Origin: Lentilactobacillus dabitei
GTDB lineage: Bacteria; Bacillota; Bacilli; Lactobacillales; Lactobacillaceae
Direction of reading: 5' to 3'
Length of the DNA stretch: 56,135 bases
NCBI RefSeq assembly: GCF_019061365.1
Contig: NZ_JAHPPD010000005.1
Location: forward strand, 1 to 56,135
Position 1 is the stretch's first letter, and every line of letters starts with the position of its first letter. The notes beneath the pieces were generated by a model. The model had not been told where the DNA came from. It worked only from the letters and a program-made list of their open reading frames with translations, and searched no databases. Of this stretch, positions 1-9,299 are shown piece by piece. The position numbers and the translations under genes were made by a program.

Positions 1-3
1 GGT

Positions 4-43
4 CAAAACAAAAAGAGCCCTAATCACAAAGTGATTAGAACTC
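4..43 (-). terminator. Terminator of the opp operon
   Basis: On the minus strand, an 8-bp stem (CTAATCAC/GTGATTAG) extended by a GAG/CTC pair is followed by a T-rich tract. It lies just past the oppF stop codon, so it should end the oppABCDF transcript. Confidence 0.85.
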
Positions 44-121
44 GAATTTAGTTTCACCAACAACAGTTGACGAAGAGCCTTCAAATCCAGAATGACTGCG
101 CTATTTGTTTGCCTTATTAAA

Positions 122-1093
122 TTAATTCTCTATTTTCTTCGTTCGGCTCTTCTCTTGCAACCGTTTCTGATACATTGGCAATTCGTCTTCGCTGGCTCTA
201 ATCCAGTGATGGGGCGCAATTTCAACCAATTTACGTGGCTTACCATCAAATTCCTTACTTGCATCGTATGGAATCTGGACTCTTGCCCGCTCGTACTCTG
301 GATCAGGAACTGGCACAGCTGACAACAAACTTGCCGTGTAATCGTGCAGTGGGTGCGCATAGATCTCGTCGGAGCTGGCGATTTCAAGCATTCGGCCATA
401 ATGCATCACACCAATTCGATCACTGATGTACTTCACCATTGAAAGGTCATGGGCAATAAACAAATAGGTCAAGTTCCGATCCCGTTGCAGCTTCTTCAAC
501 AAGTTAACCACTTGGGCCTGAATCGACACATCCAAAGCAGAAATCGGTTCGTCAGCAATGATAAATTGTGGCTGAACCGCAAGCGCTCTGGCAATTCCGA
601 TTCGTTGTCGCTGACCACCAGAAAATTCGTGGGGATAACGACTGGAGTGATCCTTGTTCAAACCAACGGTCTCCAATAACTCTTCGACTTGGTTAGTCCG
701 ATCGGCATCATCCTTAGCTAAATGGTTGATGTCGATGCCTTCAGCTACGATATCCTTAACCTTCATCCGTGGATTCAATGACGCATATGGATCTTGGAAA
801 ATCATCTGCATTTCCCGGCGGAAGTGTTGCTTTTGCTGCTTCGTTTTTAATTTAGAAACATCTTGACCATCAAAAATGATCTTACCGGACGTCGGCTCAT
901 ACAAGTGAATGATCGCCCGGCCAACCGTGGTTTTACCTGAACCGGATTCACCAACCAGTCCAAACGTTTCACCCCGATAAACATCAAACGAAATGTCGTC
1001 AACGGCGCGAACTTCATTGGGCTTTCCCATGTTGAAATATTGTTTCAAATGTTCAACTTGTAATACTTTGTTTTCTTCGGAATAGTCAATCAC
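122..1093 (-). CDS. oppF: Oligopeptide ABC transporter ATP-binding protein OppF
   Basis: Cytoplasmic ATPase that powers oligopeptide import together with OppD. The 323-aa protein has a Walker A motif GESGSGKT near residues 48-55, the signature SGGQRQR, and Walker B leading into DEPISALD. The C-terminal part has the Opp/Dpp-type extension after the nucleotide-binding domain. It starts at a GTG that overlaps the oppD stop codon by 4 bases (GTGA), behind a GGAGGAG ribosome site, so it is translationally coupled to oppD. It is the last gene of the operon. Similarity is clearest to OppF rather than DppF, mainly because of the operon context. Confidence 0.93.
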   Translation of the reverse strand: MIDYSEENKVLQVEHLKQYFNMGKPNEVRAVDDISFDVYRGETFGLVGESGSGKTTVGRAIIHLYEPTSGKIIFDGQDVSKLKTKQQKQHFRREMQMIFQDPYASLNPRMKVKDIVAEGIDINHLAKDDADRTNQVEELLETVGLNKDHSSRYPHEFSGGQRQRIGIARALAVQPQFIIADEPISALDVSIQAQVVNLLKKLQRDRNLTYLFIAHDLSMVKYISDRIGVMHYGRMLEIASSDEIYAHPLHDYTASLLSAVPVPDPEYERARVQIPYDASKEFDGKPRKLVEIAPHHWIRASEDELPMYQKRLQEKSRTKKIEN

Positions 1094-2187
1094 AGCTGCT
1101 CCTCCTGTTCTTCGACATGTTTGTCTTTATGCTCATCAATTGCTTTATGAGTCAATTTAGCATAATGCTTCTGTCGTTCAATAATTTGTTCAGGAGGCGT
1201 CATCTTTGGCGCTCTTGGATCTAATAACCAAGTAGCGGCATAATGGGTGTCTGACACCTTGAAGAATGGTGGTTCCTGCTTGGTATCAATCTCCAATGCG
1301 TATTTGTTTCGGGCAGCAAAAGCGTCACCCTTGGGTGGATCCAGTAAATCTGGTGGCGTTCCTGGAATTGAAGGTAATTCAGTCCCAGTTGTGTCCATCG
1401 TCGGCATTGAATTCAATAAGCCCCAAGTATAAGGGTGCTTTGGATTGTAGAAAATTTCATCCACGGTACCATATTCGACAATTTTGCCAGCATACATAAC
1501 GGCAACCCGATCGGCCATCCCAGCAACAACTCCCAAATCATGGGTAATGAAAATAATTGACGTGTTGGTTTTAGCTTGCAATTCTTTCATTAAATCCAAA
1601 ATCTGAGCCTGAATGGTTACATCCAGCGCAGTGGTTGGTTCATCGGCGATCAATATTTCAGGATAGTTAACCAAAGCAATCGCAATCACGATCCGTTGGC
1701 GCATTCCACCTGAGAATTGGTGAGGATAGTTATTAATCCGCTGTTCGGCATTTTCGATTCCAACCAGCTTCATCATTTCCAGTGCTTGGGCATAAGCCTT
1801 TTCGCGTTTCATACCCTTGTGAATGATCAGTGGTTCAGCGATTTGCTTACCAATCTTCATAGTTGGGTCCAAAGAAGTCATTGGATCCTGAAAGATTTCA
1901 GCAATGTCGTTCCCACGAATGGCATCCATTTCTTTTCTGTTTTTCTTCAATAAATCTTGATTCTTGAACATAATCGTCCCACTGTCAATCACGGCATTAG
2001 GAGAATTCAATCCCATAATACTTCGCGTGGTAACGGTCTTACCAGAACCAGATTCCCCAACGATCGCTAAGGTTTCACCCTTACGAAGGTCGAAGCTAAC
2101 GTCTCGAATCGCTTTAACAGTACCCGCATAGGTATTGAAGTTGATCTTGAGATTTCTGACCTCTAACACATTGTTTTCGTTTTCCAT
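1090..2187 (-). CDS. oppD: Oligopeptide ABC transporter ATP-binding protein OppD
   Basis: Second ATPase of the oligopeptide importer, 365 aa. Walker A GESGSGKT, signature SGGMRQR and Walker B/D-loop DEPTTALD are all visible, followed by the Opp-type C-terminal region with a conserved proline-rich segment (IPGTPPDL). The open frame reaches further upstream to 2259, but that would overlap oppC by 60 bases. The ATG at 2187 follows an AGGTG ribosome site and gives the usual family N-terminus (MENENNVLEV), so I chose it. It lies 10 bases after oppC and overlaps oppF by 4 bases. Confidence 0.93.
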   Translation of the reverse strand: MENENNVLEVRNLKINFNTYAGTVKAIRDVSFDLRKGETLAIVGESGSGKTVTTRSIMGLNSPNAVIDSGTIMFKNQDLLKKNRKEMDAIRGNDIAEIFQDPMTSLDPTMKIGKQIAEPLIIHKGMKREKAYAQALEMMKLVGIENAEQRINNYPHQFSGGMRQRIVIAIALVNYPEILIADEPTTALDVTIQAQILDLMKELQAKTNTSIIFITHDLGVVAGMADRVAVMYAGKIVEYGTVDEIFYNPKHPYTWGLLNSMPTMDTTGTELPSIPGTPPDLLDPPKGDAFAARNKYALEIDTKQEPPFFKVSDTHYAATWLLDPRAPKMTPPEQIIERQKHYAKLTHKAIDEHKDKHVEEQEEQL

Positions 2188-2197
2188 CTCAAAGCAC

Positions 2198-3226
2198 CTA
2201 CTCTCTACCCTTGGGGTCAAATGAATCACGTAATCCATCACCCAAGATATTAAATGCAATCATTAAGACTGACAACACGATTGCTGGATACCACATTTGA
2301 TATGGTAAGAATTGGAAGTTCTTCTGCCCATCATTAATCAAAGTACCAAGTGATGCCTGTGGCGCACTGATACCAATTCCGATATATGACAGGAAGGCCT
2401 CGAAGAAGATCGCTGTTGGAATCGTGAACATCAAGTTAATGATGATGACACTACTCAAGTTTGGCAGCAAATGCTTGAAAGAAATCTTCCAGGAACTTTC
2501 CCCAAGCGCTCGAGCCGCTAGGATGAATTCTTGGTTCTTAAGCTCCAGCGTTTGCGCTCGAACCAGTCGGGCCATGTTAATCCAACTGGTAATCGCAATT
2601 GAATAGATGATCGCAGACATACCGGGCTTCAATACCAAAATCAAGAGAACCATGACAACCAAGTTAGGAATTGACAGCATGATTTCAATGATTCGTTGCA
2701 TGATGGTATCAACTCGACCACCCATCCAGCCTGAAACGATTCCGTAAACAACACCGAATGCCAAGTCAAAGAAACTGGCAATCAACGCAATTTCAAGGGA
2801 AATCCGAGTTCCATAAAGGATCCGTGAGAATAAGTCACGACCAAGGTAGTCGGTTCCTAAAATATAGTAGGCATTGCCGGCGTGGGCCTGAACATAAGCA
2901 TTCACTCGGGTACCTGATTGTTCAATCGTTCCATTAAACCCGTTAATGTCAATGCCAGGAATCTTGGGTGGCAAGTTCGCCAAGTTGGGATTCGTTGCAT
3001 TGGGGTTGTGGGTTTCAAAGAAACCAGACCCAAAAGCCAAGATGAACAATATAATCAAAATGACTAAACAAATCATCGCTGCTTTATTTTTACGTAACCG
3101 TCGCCACGAATCTTGTAAGAAGGTTAACGATGGCGCTGAAATTTTTTCGCTGTCTAATTTACCACGGTCAGCAGCCGAAACTGGTTTGAAGTCGCCGGCT
3201 GAGATTGGTTTTGCATTATCTACCAT
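2198..3226 (-). CDS. oppC: Oligopeptide ABC transporter permease OppC
   Basis: Inner-membrane permease, 342 aa, that forms the translocation channel with OppB. A cytoplasmic N-terminal segment of about 45 residues precedes the first membrane helix (roughly 48-70). The rest has the BPD-transporter fold with the EAA-type loop (ARALGESSWKI...HLLPN, near residues 235-255) that contacts the ATPases. A GGAGGGAG ribosome site supports the start. It sits between oppB and oppD in the standard gene order. Confidence 0.93.
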   Translation of the reverse strand: MVDNAKPISAGDFKPVSAADRGKLDSEKISAPSLTFLQDSWRRLRKNKAAMICLVILIILFILAFGSGFFETHNPNATNPNLANLPPKIPGIDINGFNGTIEQSGTRVNAYVQAHAGNAYYILGTDYLGRDLFSRILYGTRISLEIALIASFFDLAFGVVYGIVSGWMGGRVDTIMQRIIEIMLSIPNLVVMVLLILVLKPGMSAIIYSIAITSWINMARLVRAQTLELKNQEFILAARALGESSWKISFKHLLPNLSSVIIINLMFTIPTAIFFEAFLSYIGIGISAPQASLGTLINDGQKNFQFLPYQMWYPAIVLSVLMIAFNILGDGLRDSFDPKGRE

Positions 3227-3240
3227 TATTATTCTCCCTC

Positions 3241-4170
3241 CTAGTTATTGTTACCACTAAGTCTGATTCGTGGATCAATTAATCCATATAAAATATCAGT
3301 GATCAACAGCACAACACAAAGCATTGCACAGTAGACAATCGTCAATCCCATGATGGTTGGGTAATCGTTAGTCAGAACGGACTTAACAAATTGTTCACCA
3401 ATTCCTGGCACTGAGAAGATATTTTCAACAACCATTGAACCAGTCATGATGTTAACGGTCAATGGACCAATAATCGTGATAATTGGGATCAAACTGTTCC
3501 GGAGAGCATGGTGGTAAATGATACCAACCTTGCCAAGCCCCTTAGCTTTAGCGAGTTCAATGTAGTCTGAACTCAACACATCGACCATTTCCGTCCGCAT
3601 GAATCGGGCGGTCTCGGCTAATGGTGACGCCGCCAGTGCTAATGTTGGCAACACCGTGTACATGAAGCCACCCCAGTCAGCAATTGGGAACCATCTCAGC
3701 TTTAAGCCAAGGTAGTACTGTAACAATACCGCCAAAACAAATGATGGGATTGAAACGAACAGGATTGAGACAATTGTTGCAGTGGTATCGATCCAGGTGT
3801 TGGCTTTCACAGCACCCAGTGAACCGACAACCAATCCAACCAATACTCCTAAGACCATTCCTTGACCACCAATGATAAGAGATGGTCCCATCCGACTACC
3901 AATCAGGTAGGAAACGGCTTGGTTACTGAACTGGAATGAAATTCCGAAGTTGCCGTGAACCACACCAGCTAAATAGACCAAGTATTGCTGCCATACGGGC
4001 TTGTCCAAACCGTACTGCTTATAAATCTGGTGAATCTGCCCCGGTGTCAGCTTGGCTTGATTAGTCAACGGCGTCCCAGGCATGAACTTCATCAGAAAAA
4101 AGGTGATTGTACTGACGATAAACAAGGTTAAAACAATATAAAATATTCGTTTTCCCAAGTACTTTACCAT
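3241..4170 (-). CDS. oppB: Oligopeptide ABC transporter permease OppB
   Basis: Inner-membrane permease, 309 aa, partner of OppC. It has the typical N-terminal helix (residues about 9-29), the PGTP motif at the start of the periplasmic-side loop, and the EAA loop (AKAKGLGKVGII..HALRNSLIP) near residues 205-230. A GAGGAA ribosome site precedes the start. A hairpin in the 126-base gap after oppA may lower its expression relative to the binding protein. Confidence 0.93.
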   Translation of the reverse strand: MVKYLGKRIFYIVLTLFIVSTITFFLMKFMPGTPLTNQAKLTPGQIHQIYKQYGLDKPVWQQYLVYLAGVVHGNFGISFQFSNQAVSYLIGSRMGPSLIIGGQGMVLGVLVGLVVGSLGAVKANTWIDTTATIVSILFVSIPSFVLAVLLQYYLGLKLRWFPIADWGGFMYTVLPTLALAASPLAETARFMRTEMVDVLSSDYIELAKAKGLGKVGIIYHHALRNSLIPIITIIGPLTVNIMTGSMVVENIFSVPGIGEQFVKSVLTNDYPTIMGLTIVYCAMLCVVLLITDILYGLIDPRIRLSGNNN

Positions 4171-4234
4171 ATGAGTTCCTCACATTCTAATTAGGTTGTT
4201 ACTGTTTTCTCATAAAGTCCATAATAATGTAAAA

Positions 4235-4260
4235 GAGACTGGAATTCAATAACCAGCCTC
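4235..4260 (-). terminator. Hairpin between oppA and oppB (partial terminator)
   Basis: On the minus strand, GAGGCTGG and CCAGTCTC pair and are followed by TTTTAC. The hairpin is short and its U tract weak. This fits leaky termination that would give more binding protein than permease. The role is inferred from position. Confidence 0.6.
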
Positions 4261-4296
4261 AAATACTTTGAACTGTAAAATTAAATTGAAACGTTA

Positions 4297-5919
4297 TTAC
4301 TTAACAGAAGCCTTAGCCCAGTCATATTGTGGTGATGTGGTGAAAGCTTGGACTCCTTTGACAGAAGGTCTGAGCAATGCAGCTTGACCTTGTTGGTAAA
4401 GCGGAACGAGTCCTTGATCGTTCATCAAAATCTTTTCAGCTTGAACCATGTCGTTCCAACGTGCCGTTTCATTGTTAGCATCCGTAGATTCAGACTTCTT
4501 GATCAAAGCATCATACTGCTTGTTTGACCATTTACCATCATTATATGAATTGTTTGAAGTCATCAAGTCCAAGAAGTTACTTGGATCTGGATAATCGGCA
4601 ATCCATGCAGAAAGAACTAAGTCAAATTGTTGATTTTGTGCTCGAGTCAATTTTGACTTGAATGGAATATTTTGATTAGTGATCTTCAACCCAGGTAATT
4701 TAGTTAATTGACTTTGAACAAATTCGGTTGCCCGCTTTGAATCATCATCATCGGCTCCAAGTAATGTTAATGATAAGGACTTCTTACCGACTTGTTTCAT
4801 TCCTTTGGCAAACAATGCCTTGGCTTCTTTCAAGTTGTAATCAGTACCATCTTTTACATATGATTGGGTGGCAAAGTCTTTGCCGTTATGCTTAGCCATA
4901 CTTGCTGGAACAAATCCCTTAGGTGTAATATCTCCACCTTGCATAACCTTATTGACCATTTGCTTCTTGTCAATTGCTAATGCCATCGCTTTACGGATAT
5001 CAGTGTTTCGAAGAGCAGGAATCTTTTTAGTATTAAATTCCATATACGAAGTTGATGCTTGTGGGAACACCGTGTAATCTTTGTTCTTCTTGTTATTTGC
5101 AGCTAGAGTTCCACTTAAAGTTGTAAAGTCAAGTTTGTTACTATTGTAACTGTTCAAAGCGGTTGAAGGTGTCTTAACAGCTTGGAACTTAACTGTATTA
5201 ACTTTAACGCTCTTGGCATCCCAATACTTAGGGTTCTTTACAAGTTTCCAAGTATCGTTAGTTCCATTCCATCCCTTAAGAATAAATGGTCCATTGTAAC
5301 TGTTCTTTGTAGAGTTGCCACCATAATCACCACCATACTTAGCAACCGTCTTCGAATTCTGTGGGAAGAATTCTGGTTGGGTAACCATGTATTTGAAGTA
5401 GCTTTGTGGCTTTTCAAGGGTAACAACAAACTTGTAATTACCGTCAGCCTTAACTCCTAACTTAGAAGGAGCCATCTTTCCGGCACTAATCTTTGCTGCA
5501 TTCTTGACGTTGGCAAATATGTATGCATACTGTGAAGCGGTTTTTGGCTTAACAGTTCTTTGCCATGAGAATACAAAATCTTTAGCAGTAACTGGGGTCC
5601 CATTGTTCCACTTGGAGTGACGTAGATTAAAAGTCCATGTCTTACCATCTTTGGAAACTGTGTAGCTCTTGGCAACCCCTGGATCAACTTTGTTGTTCTT
5701 GGCCATTCGAAGAAGTCCTTCATTTGTACCATTGGCAATTTGAGCTGAATATAAGTCAACCATTTTAGATGTATCCATCGTTGCAATAGGAGATGGTGTC
5801 ATCCAACTGATTTCCTGTTTCTTGGAGCCTGATTGTGATGATTTACTACCACACCCAGCGAGAACAACTGCAGATAATAATGCGACCCCGCCAAGTTTTG
5901 CTAATGAATTTAATTTCAT
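4297..5919 (-). CDS. oppA: Oligopeptide-binding lipoprotein OppA (copy 1)
   Basis: Extracellular lipid-anchored receptor that captures peptides for OppBCDF. The 540-aa precursor has a lipoprotein signal with lipobox LAGC (Cys23), then a Ser/Gln-rich linker and an SBP_bac_5 domain. Typical segments are visible, such as the NPKYWDA motif and the C-terminal DYPDPSNFLD. It is the first gene of the opp operon, with an AGGAAGG ribosome site and a good sigma-A promoter upstream. A close paralogue lies at 7201-8826. Confidence 0.94.
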   Translation of the reverse strand: MKLNSLAKLGGVALLSAVVLAGCGSKSSQSGSKKQEISWMTPSPIATMDTSKMVDLYSAQIANGTNEGLLRMAKNNKVDPGVAKSYTVSKDGKTWTFNLRHSKWNNGTPVTAKDFVFSWQRTVKPKTASQYAYIFANVKNAAKISAGKMAPSKLGVKADGNYKFVVTLEKPQSYFKYMVTQPEFFPQNSKTVAKYGGDYGGNSTKNSYNGPFILKGWNGTNDTWKLVKNPKYWDAKSVKVNTVKFQAVKTPSTALNSYNSNKLDFTTLSGTLAANNKKNKDYTVFPQASTSYMEFNTKKIPALRNTDIRKAMALAIDKKQMVNKVMQGGDITPKGFVPASMAKHNGKDFATQSYVKDGTDYNLKEAKALFAKGMKQVGKKSLSLTLLGADDDDSKRATEFVQSQLTKLPGLKITNQNIPFKSKLTRAQNQQFDLVLSAWIADYPDPSNFLDLMTSNNSYNDGKWSNKQYDALIKKSESTDANNETARWNDMVQAEKILMNDQGLVPLYQQGQAALLRPSVKGVQAFTTSPQYDWAKASVK

Positions 5920-5969
5920 TTCGCAATACTTCCTTCCTCAAAATAATTACTAACCTTTGTGATGAACCT

Positions 5970-5998
5970 ATTCTAAATTAAAATTTGATTAAAAGCAA
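5970..5998 (-). promoter_or_regulatory. Promoter of the opp operon
   Basis: On the minus strand, TTGCTT (-35) and TAGAAT (-10) are separated by exactly 17 bases. The spacer is identical at 15 of 17 positions to that of the oppA copy 2 promoter. The remaining gap up to 6446 is AT-rich. I see only a weak AAACTAA/TTAGTTT hairpin near 6396-6423, and no gene. Confidence 0.75.
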
Positions 5999-6446
5999 TG
6001 TGTAGATTAACTTTTTTGAGATTTTAACCATCAAAAGGTCAAATGATAAGCACTATTTGATTACTTAATTTCAGTATTCACGGGAACGAGCTTACTTTTA
6101 TTCATTAGCAATTTAATTACAAAAATTGGCTATAAAATTTACATATTTTATCATAAATGAATTTAATATGAAATCAAACCCTATTTGTACGGAATTGGTT
6201 CACATATTGAACTAAGATAATAAGAGGTTGGCGTGGATTTGGCAAGTGTATAAAGATTACAATTTAACCTCAAGATTATCCAATCAAATAATTGATTAAA
6301 TGTTTCGGTGGATGTACTATCTGTACAACAAGTTTTAGAGAAGGAAAATCTATCACTTGCAATCCAAATATAGGAGATGAATGCTAGTAAATCCTAAACT
6401 AACATCAATTCGTATTTAGTTTTTTAATCGTTTGGAGGCAAGAATT

Positions 6447-6764
6447 ATGGAGAACAAAATTTCAATTAAGAATGTTATATTTGCAACTGTTCTTACATTT
6501 GGACTTTCACTTAGTTTTGCCACACTAAATTCCACACAAGCGAGTGCAGCCACAAATTACTCTCAATTTAGAAAAGCAATTCGTTCCACCTCTCATTTTA
6601 GTCCCACACTGTCGCAGATAGAAAACACCGGTGGCTCTGGTTACCGTTCACCAAAAAGCAAAAAATTTGCGGAAAATGTGTTTGAAGGCAATTATCCAGA
6701 TACATTCCCTGTTGATGGTGCTGGTGGCGGAGGTGGGGGCTTCAATGTCGCAAGTAAGCCTTAA
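6447..6764 (+). CDS. Small secreted protein of unknown function
   Basis: I do not recognise a family. The 105-aa product begins with a clear Sec signal peptide: Lys-rich start, hydrophobic core at about residues 10-27, and a likely cut after ASA near residue 36. This leaves a mature peptide of about 68 residues. The mature part is basic in the middle (RSPKSKK) and ends in a glycine run (GAGGGGGG) followed by FNVASKP. The ATG at 6447 lies 8 bases after GGAGG. An upstream TTG at 6432 is in frame but overlaps the ribosome site. The gene is alone on the plus strand between two oppA genes and ends in a strong terminator. It could be a peptide substrate or signal, or just a small surface protein. 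There is no evidence to decide. Confidence 0.7.
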   Translation: MENKISIKNVIFATVLTFGLSLSFATLNSTQASAATNYSQFRKAIRSTSHFSPTLSQIENTGGSGYRSPKSKKFAENVFEGNYPDTFPVDGAGGGGGGFNVASKP

Positions 6765-6893
6765 GTTTGATTAAAAGTTAGTATTTAAATTTAATTTGAA
6801 GTTGATTTAGAATCATTGTTAGCTAGAGTTTTTGTGCAAATCAACTTATAATTCAATTCTAGTACAAAATCAACCATAAAAGTTATAATTCAA

Positions 6894-6946
6894 AACAAAG
6901 GAGCAGAACAGCATTATCGTTGTTCTGCTCCTTTGTTCATTTTTTA
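6894..6946 (+). terminator. Terminator of the small secreted protein gene
   Basis: A perfect 17-bp stem (AACAAAGGAGCAGAACA and its complement) with a 10-base loop ends in TTGTTCATTTTTT. Between it and the repeat at 7085 I see nothing. Confidence 0.88.
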
Positions 6947-7084
6947 GCTTTAAATACATTCAGTGATTAACAGAGTTGGGCTCCCTCTACCACAACAATT
7001 AACAATATAAAAACATTCACCTATAAATCAAAGACGAGATGCGCGCCCATATTTCTCTGAATCTGGCTCATGAGCTACCCAAAT

Positions 7085-7200
7085 TAGGAATGCTCCGCCA
7101 AGCAATAACCTGCACATAAGCACTTGATCTGTAAATCCAGAATCGGGATTTACAGATCAAGACACTTATGCTTCGGTTATTCCCGCTTGGCTCCGCTCAC
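7085..7200 (-). repeat. Family A palindromic element, copy 1
   Basis: Divergent copy. Its outer stem uses GCCAAGC/GCTTGGC instead of the commoner AAAGC/GCTTT, and its inner stem is a long TTGATCTGTAAATCC hairpin. The AGTGAGCGGAG end begins directly after the first bases of the oppA copy 2 stop region (TAAGTGAGC). Confidence 0.75.
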
Positions 7201-8826
7201 TTATTTTCGCACACTAATCTTACTCCAATCCCACTGTGGTGCCGTTGGGAAGAATTGGACACCATGAATTTTTGGCTTCATCAGCGTTGAAATAGCCGGT
7301 TGATACAATGGCACAATTCCTTGATCATTCATCAGAATCTTTTCGGCTTGAACCATATCGTTCCAACGGGCATTTTCATTGGCTGCGTCTGCGCCTTCCG
7401 ACTTCTTAACCAATGCATCGTACTTTGCATTGCCCCATTTACCATTGTTGTATGAGTTCTTGGAGGTCAAGATATCCAAGAAGTTGCTTGGGTCTGGGTA
7501 ATCTGCATTCCATGCTGTGATAACCAGATCAAATTGGCCGCTTGCAGATCGTGACAATCTGGTCTTGTAAGGCACATTTTGATTGGTAATCTTAACGCCT
7601 GGCAACTTCGTCAACTCACTTTGAACAAACTCAGTCGTCCGTTTGGCAACGTCTGTATCGTCTGACAATAATGTCAGGTTAACTGATTTCTTACCAGTTT
7701 CTTTCAAACCTTTGGCCCAATACTTCTTTGCTTCAGGCAAATTATACTCGATGGCGCTCTTGACATAAGACTGATCAGCGAAGTCCTTGCCGTTATGTTC
7801 GGACATATCATCAGCGACAAATCCCTTTGGTGCCTGTGAGCCATCTGCCAACACTTTGTTAGCTAATTGGTTCTTGTCAATTGCCAGCGAGAAGGCCTTC
7901 CGCAAGTTCTTGTTCTTAAACATTGGGTACTTCTTCTCGTTCATTTCAAGGTAATAAATTGAAGCTTGTTTATAAAGATGATAGTTCTTATCCTTCTTAT
8001 ATTGCTTAACTTGGGTGCCACTCAAAGTTGTGAAGTCAAGCTTGCCACTTTGATAACCATTCAGTGCGGTGGCAGGATCCTTAACCGCCTGCATGTTCAA
8101 CGTGTTCAACTTAATCTTCTTGGCATCCCAATACTTCGGATTCTTAACCAGCTTCCAAGTATCGTTGGTTCCGTTCCAGCCCTTCAATACAAATGGGCCA
8201 TTGTAGCCAAGCTTCTTCGCGTCGGTTCCGTATGAAGAGCCATACTTCTTGACCATCGAAATTTCTTCTGGGAAGTAGTAGCTTTGAGAAACCATGTACT
8301 TGAAGTAGCTTTGCGGTTTGATCAAGTTAACGACCAGTTTGTAATCACCGTCAGCTTTAACCCCTAACTTTGATGGCGACATCTTGCCAGCAATAATCTT
8401 ATTGGCATTTTCCAAATTAGCAAAGATATATGAATATTGTGATGCTGTCTTTGGATTAACCGTCCGTTGCCATGAATACACAAAATCTTTAGCGGTGACT
8501 GGCTTGCCATCGTTCCATTTTGAATGACGCAAATTAAAAGTCCATGTCTTGCCATCTTTTGATACCGTGTAATTCTTTGCGACCCCAGGAACAACTGTGT
8601 TATTCTTAGCCATTCGCAAAAGTCCTTCATTAGTTCCGTTCAAATTTTGGCTGGAAATCAAATCGGTCATCTTGGAAGCATCCATTGTGTTGATGTTGGC
8701 TGCGACCATCCAGTTAGCCGGTTGTTTCTTAGTGCCAGATTGAGAAGAGCTGTTGCCACACCCTGCCAAAACAACTGCAGCGAGTAAGCCAACTCCGCCA
8801 ACCTTAATTAATGAACTTAATTTCAT
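7201..8826 (-). CDS. oppA: Oligopeptide-binding lipoprotein OppA (copy 2)
   Basis: Second peptide-binding lipoprotein, 541 aa, with lipobox LAGC (Cys23) and the same SBP_bac_5 architecture as copy 1. Long stretches match (for example NPKYWDA, DYPDPSNFLD, ARWNDMVQAEKILMNDQG), while ligand-pocket regions differ. It probably works with the same OppBCDF channel, widening peptide range. It has its own ribosome site (AAGGGACG) and promoter, and stands alone. Its stop codon is immediately followed by a family A element. Confidence 0.93.
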   Translation of the reverse strand: MKLSSLIKVGGVGLLAAVVLAGCGNSSSQSGTKKQPANWMVAANINTMDASKMTDLISSQNLNGTNEGLLRMAKNNTVVPGVAKNYTVSKDGKTWTFNLRHSKWNDGKPVTAKDFVYSWQRTVNPKTASQYSYIFANLENANKIIAGKMSPSKLGVKADGDYKLVVNLIKPQSYFKYMVSQSYYFPEEISMVKKYGSSYGTDAKKLGYNGPFVLKGWNGTNDTWKLVKNPKYWDAKKIKLNTLNMQAVKDPATALNGYQSGKLDFTTLSGTQVKQYKKDKNYHLYKQASIYYLEMNEKKYPMFKNKNLRKAFSLAIDKNQLANKVLADGSQAPKGFVADDMSEHNGKDFADQSYVKSAIEYNLPEAKKYWAKGLKETGKKSVNLTLLSDDTDVAKRTTEFVQSELTKLPGVKITNQNVPYKTRLSRSASGQFDLVITAWNADYPDPSNFLDILTSKNSYNNGKWGNAKYDALVKKSEGADAANENARWNDMVQAEKILMNDQGIVPLYQPAISTLMKPKIHGVQFFPTAPQWDWSKISVRK

Positions 8827-8880
8827 GTTCTGATTCGTCCCTTCAATATGTACTGTAGTTTGTAACCCGTCAATAAACTG

Positions 8881-8909
8881 ATTTTAGATTAAAATTTAAT
8901 TAAAATCAA
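8881..8909 (-). promoter_or_regulatory. Promoter of oppA copy 2
   Basis: On the minus strand, TTGATT and TAAAAT are separated by 17 bases. The spacer matches the opp operon promoter at 15 of 17 positions, so the promoter seems to have been copied along with the gene. Confidence 0.72.
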
Positions 8910-9037
8910 TAGCTATTTTTAATATTTTATTCATTTAGGGATTGTTCATCACAAACATGCATCATCACTTGAATAGCTGGATTGATTTCTAATTAAATTC
9001 TTTTTTTCTGTCCATCACTTGGACTTGAGTTAACGTC

Positions 9038-9070
9038 ACCCAGCTCCGCAGATTGGGTGCTTTTGTTTAT
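9038..9070 (+). terminator. Terminator-like hairpin without an obvious gene
   Basis: CACCCA and TGGGTG pair around a 10-base loop and are followed by CTTTTGTTT. No plus-strand gene lies before it. It may be a remnant, or it may end a short transcript from the oppA-2/hflX gap. Confidence 0.45.
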
Positions 9071-9088
9071 TATTTTTTTACACTTGTG

Positions 9089-9097
9089 TGTTATACT
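9089..9097 (+). promoter_or_regulatory. Extended -10 promoter of hflX
   Basis: TGTTATACT matches the extended -10 form (TGnTATAAT); the -35 is poor. If used, the mRNA leader of about 195 bases contains one partial and one full family A element. Confidence 0.5.
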
Positions 9098-9120
9098 TGA
9101 ACACGTGATTATTAGGACGG

Positions 9121-9154
9121 GTTCTCTGGCAGAAGCTTGGATCCGCTCACTTTT
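9121..9154 (-). repeat. Family A element, partial end
   Basis: Only the GGATCCGCTCACTTTT end with a piece of the outer stem remains, directly joined to full copy 2. Confidence 0.6.
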
Positions 9155-9156
9155 TC

Positions 9157-9280
9157 TAGGACAGCTGCGTAAAGCAGAAACTTCCATATAAGCACCTCGA
9201 ACAAAAATTCCCAAAAACCGGGAATTTCTGTTCGAGGAGACTTATATTCCAGTTTCAAAACCGCTTTACTCCGCTCACTT
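9157..9280 (-). repeat. Family A palindromic element, copy 2
   Basis: Full copy. The outer stem pairs GTAAAGCAGAAACT with AGTTTCAAAACCGCTTTAC, and the inner hairpin pairs CCTCGAACA with TGTTCGAGG. The GCTCAC end is 7 bases from the hflX ribosome site. Confidence 0.88.
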
Positions 9281-9299
9281 TTCTTTAGGAGGCACTTTA

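Noticed and set aside
9038-9070. Terminator proving a missed gene before hflX
   Set aside because: No open frame with a ribosome site precedes the hairpin; it is kept only as a hairpin.
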